From DASWJZ01 sp963792885 (GTDB taxonomy: Bacteria > Pseudomonadota > Alphaproteobacteria > Rhizobiales > Afifellaceae): 64,000 nt of DNA. Of this stretch, positions 62,675 to 64,000 are shown one piece after another; position 1 is the first letter of the stretch; each line of letters begins with the position of its first letter. Where the stretch lies: positions 930,001-994,000 of the forward strand of contig CAWBXX010000002.1 of NCBI GenBank assembly GCA_963792885.1, written 5' to 3'. The position numbers and the translations under genes are program-made. Under the pieces are notes generated by a model. That model did no database searches and was not told the origin of the DNA. It saw only the letters and a program-made list of their open reading frames with translations.

Positions 62675-64000
62675 TCAGCTCGCGCGCGCGACGGCCGGGC
62701 GGCGACGCACCATCTGTTGTACCATCTGCGCCGACATGGGCCGCCCGTAGATGTAGCCCTGCGCATATTCGCAGCCGGCCTCGGCAAGCTCCGCGATCTC
62801 CGCTTCCGTCTCCGCGCCCTCTGCAACGACTTCCATGCCGAGGTCGTGGGCGAGCGTGACGATCGAACGGAGCAGAATCGTGCGCGCCGGCGAGCCGTTC
62901 GGGTGCACGAAGGACTTGTCGATCTTGATCGTGTCGAAGGGGAAGCGCTGCAGGTAGGAGAGCGCCGAATAGCCCGTGCCGAAATCGTCGAGCGCCAGCC
63001 CCGCCCCGAGCTCGCGAAGGCGCGTCAGCACCTTCGCCGAATATTCGGGATTCTGCATCACCAGCGACTCGGTGATCTCCAGCTTCAGCGTCTCCGGGGC
63101 GACGCCGGTCCGTGCGATCACCGCCTTCACGTCGTTGATCAGGTCGTGGCGGAGGAGCTGCCGGCTCGACACGTTTATGGAGACGAAGGGGGGCGGCGAG
63201 TTCGGGAGCGCGTTCTGCCACGACGCGAGCTCGCGCGCCGCATGCTCCAGCACATAGAGACCGAGCTGCACGATGAGACCGCTTTCCTCTGCGGCGGCGA
63301 TGAACTCCTTCGGCGGGATGCGCCCGTGCAGCGGGTGCTCCCAGCGCGTCAGCGCCTCGAAGCCGGCGATCGAGTTGTCCGAAAGCCGCACCACCGGCTG
63401 ATAGACGATGTCGATGTTTCCCGCTTCGAGTGCCTTCCGAAGCTCCGCGTCGATGTCGATGCGGCGGCTGCGCATGCCGAAGGCAGGCTCGTAGAACTGG
63501 ATGGTGTCGCCGCCGTAGCGCTTCGCCTGGTAGACCGCAGCCTCCGCCCGCCGGATCTGCTCGTCCGCCGTTCCCTCGTTGGTGGGCGGAGCGATGCCGA
63601 CTGATGCCGTCAGCAGTACGTCGTGGTCGCCGATCGAGATGGCAGCCTTGATGCTCCTGACGAGCTCGCGAGCGAACTGCTCGATCGCCGAAGGATCGGT
63701 CTCCGAGAGGACCAGGAGCGCAAAGGAATCGCCCTGCAAGCGAGCGAGCAAATCCTGCAGCGGCAGGAGCCGCACGATGCGCCGCGCCAGCGCGAGCAGA
63801 ACCAAATCGCCGACGGAATAGCCGAACCCGGCGTTCACCTCCTTGAAGTTGTCGAGGTCGAAGATGATGACGGTCGGCGCGGGAAGCTGTTCGACGCGCG
63901 CCCGCGTCAGCGCGGACTCCAGACGGTCGAGCAGGATCTGGCGGTTCGGCAGGCCGGTCAGGTTGTCGTTCACCGCGTCATGGAGCAGCCGCTCTTCGGC
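62675..64000 (-). CDS. GGDEF-EAL protein, C-terminal part (runs off the window)
   Basis: The frame enters from the right edge (AEERLLHDAVNDNLTGLPNR) and ends at 62675, giving 441 residues. The GGDEF domain is degenerate: where GG(D/E)EF should be, it reads RLQGDSFALLV, so it probably makes no c-di-GMP. The EAL phosphodiesterase domain looks complete, with GFEALTRWEHPLHGRI, SINVSSRQLLRHD, KLEITESLVMQ, ALDDFGTGYSALSYL, IKIDKSFVHP, VVAEGAETEAEI and CEYAQGYIYGRPMS, which carry the usual metal and substrate ligands. Activity as a c-di-GMP phosphodiesterase is likely. The sensory N-terminus is outside the window. Confidence 0.92.
   Translation of the reverse strand, partial: AEERLLHDAVNDNLTGLPNRQILLDRLESALTRARVEQLPAPTVIIFDLDNFKEVNAGFGYSVGDLVLLALARRIVRLLPLQDLLARLQGDSFALLVLSETDPSAIEQFARELVRSIKAAISIGDHDVLLTASVGIAPPTNEGTADEQIRRAEAAVYQAKRYGGDTIQFYEPAFGMRSRRIDIDAELRKALEAGNIDIVYQPVVRLSDNSIAGFEALTRWEHPLHGRIPPKEFIAAAEESGLIVQLGLYVLEHAARELASWQNALPNSPPPFVSINVSSRQLLRHDLINDVKAVIARTGVAPETLKLEITESLVMQNPEYSAKVLTRLRELGAGLALDDFGTGYSALSYLQRFPFDTIKIDKSFVHPNGSPARTILLRSIVTLAHDLGMEVVAEGAETEAEIAELAEAGCEYAQGYIYGRPMSAQMVQQMVRRRPAVARAS

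Overview
This is a 64 kb stretch of high-GC, gene-dense alphaproteobacterial chromosome. The gene content and order point to Hyphomicrobiales (Rhizobiales). The evidence is the hisS-hisZ-hisG block, the ctaC-ctaD-ctaB-coxF-ctaG-ctaE-DUF983-SURF1-ispH-thrB-rnhA block, the DUF4170/waaA/lpxK/DUF2093 lipid A block, several families largely confined to this order (DUF930, DUF2927, DUF6101, IalB), and RIME/REP-like intergenic repeats. I see no rRNA, tRNA, CRISPR array, prophage, insertion sequence or conjugative element. It is core genome rather than a mobile island, and I do not see a convincing new multi-gene system in it.

Layout. 1-4.1 kb: tagI, a DUF2927 protein and three tandem YkuD L,D-transpeptidases. 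4.2-13.7 kb: a 2-hydroxyacid block with glcD-glcE-glcF-glcB (glycolate to glyoxylate to malate) on the minus strand and lutA-lutB-lutC (lactate oxidation) on the plus strand. 13.7-16.6 kb: an unknown gene, a PYROXD2-like FAD oxidoreductase and a DUF930 protein. 16.8-20.4 kb: hisS-hisZ-hisG. 20.6-24.2 kb: a Gly/Thr-rich secreted protein, groES-groEL with a clear promoter and CIRCE operator, and a secreted unknown. 24.3-31.2 kb: a periplasmic M16 peptidase pair, a HAD phosphatase, ribF, a YqaA membrane protein and a serine hydrolase. 31.5-41.9 kb: ileS-lspA-lipoprotein-mutL, a decayed adenylate cyclase, rsmD/rluB, tadA and a patatin. 42-51.3 kb: purD, ubiA, DUF6101, lipid A/Kdo genes, a Kef-type antiporter and IalB. 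51.6-60.6 kb: the aa3 cytochrome oxidase cluster through rnhA. 60.6-64 kb: peroxiredoxin, a DsbD N-terminal-like protein, YqgE and a truncated GGDEF-EAL protein.

The most striking feature is that many otherwise well-conserved genes have a broken reading frame. Single-base indels disrupt the first YkuD gene, lutC, the PYROXD2-like gene, groEL and mutL. Two disrupt the DsbD-like gene, and five or six disrupt the first 0.6 kb of the cyclase gene. Because groEL is among them, uncorrected sequencing or assembly error is the simplest explanation for the isolated cases, and I list those genes as single CDS with the break noted. Real decay looks more likely for the cyclase, for the ABC transporter reduced to its C-terminal tail (46.1-46.4 kb), and for a DUF3422 5-prime remnant beside glcD. 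Structural oddities also worth checking are a duplicated groEL 3-prime tail with an intervening hairpin, a covarying REP doublet, a codon-usage shift inside hisS, and a 198-nt antisense overlap between tadA and a patatin gene.
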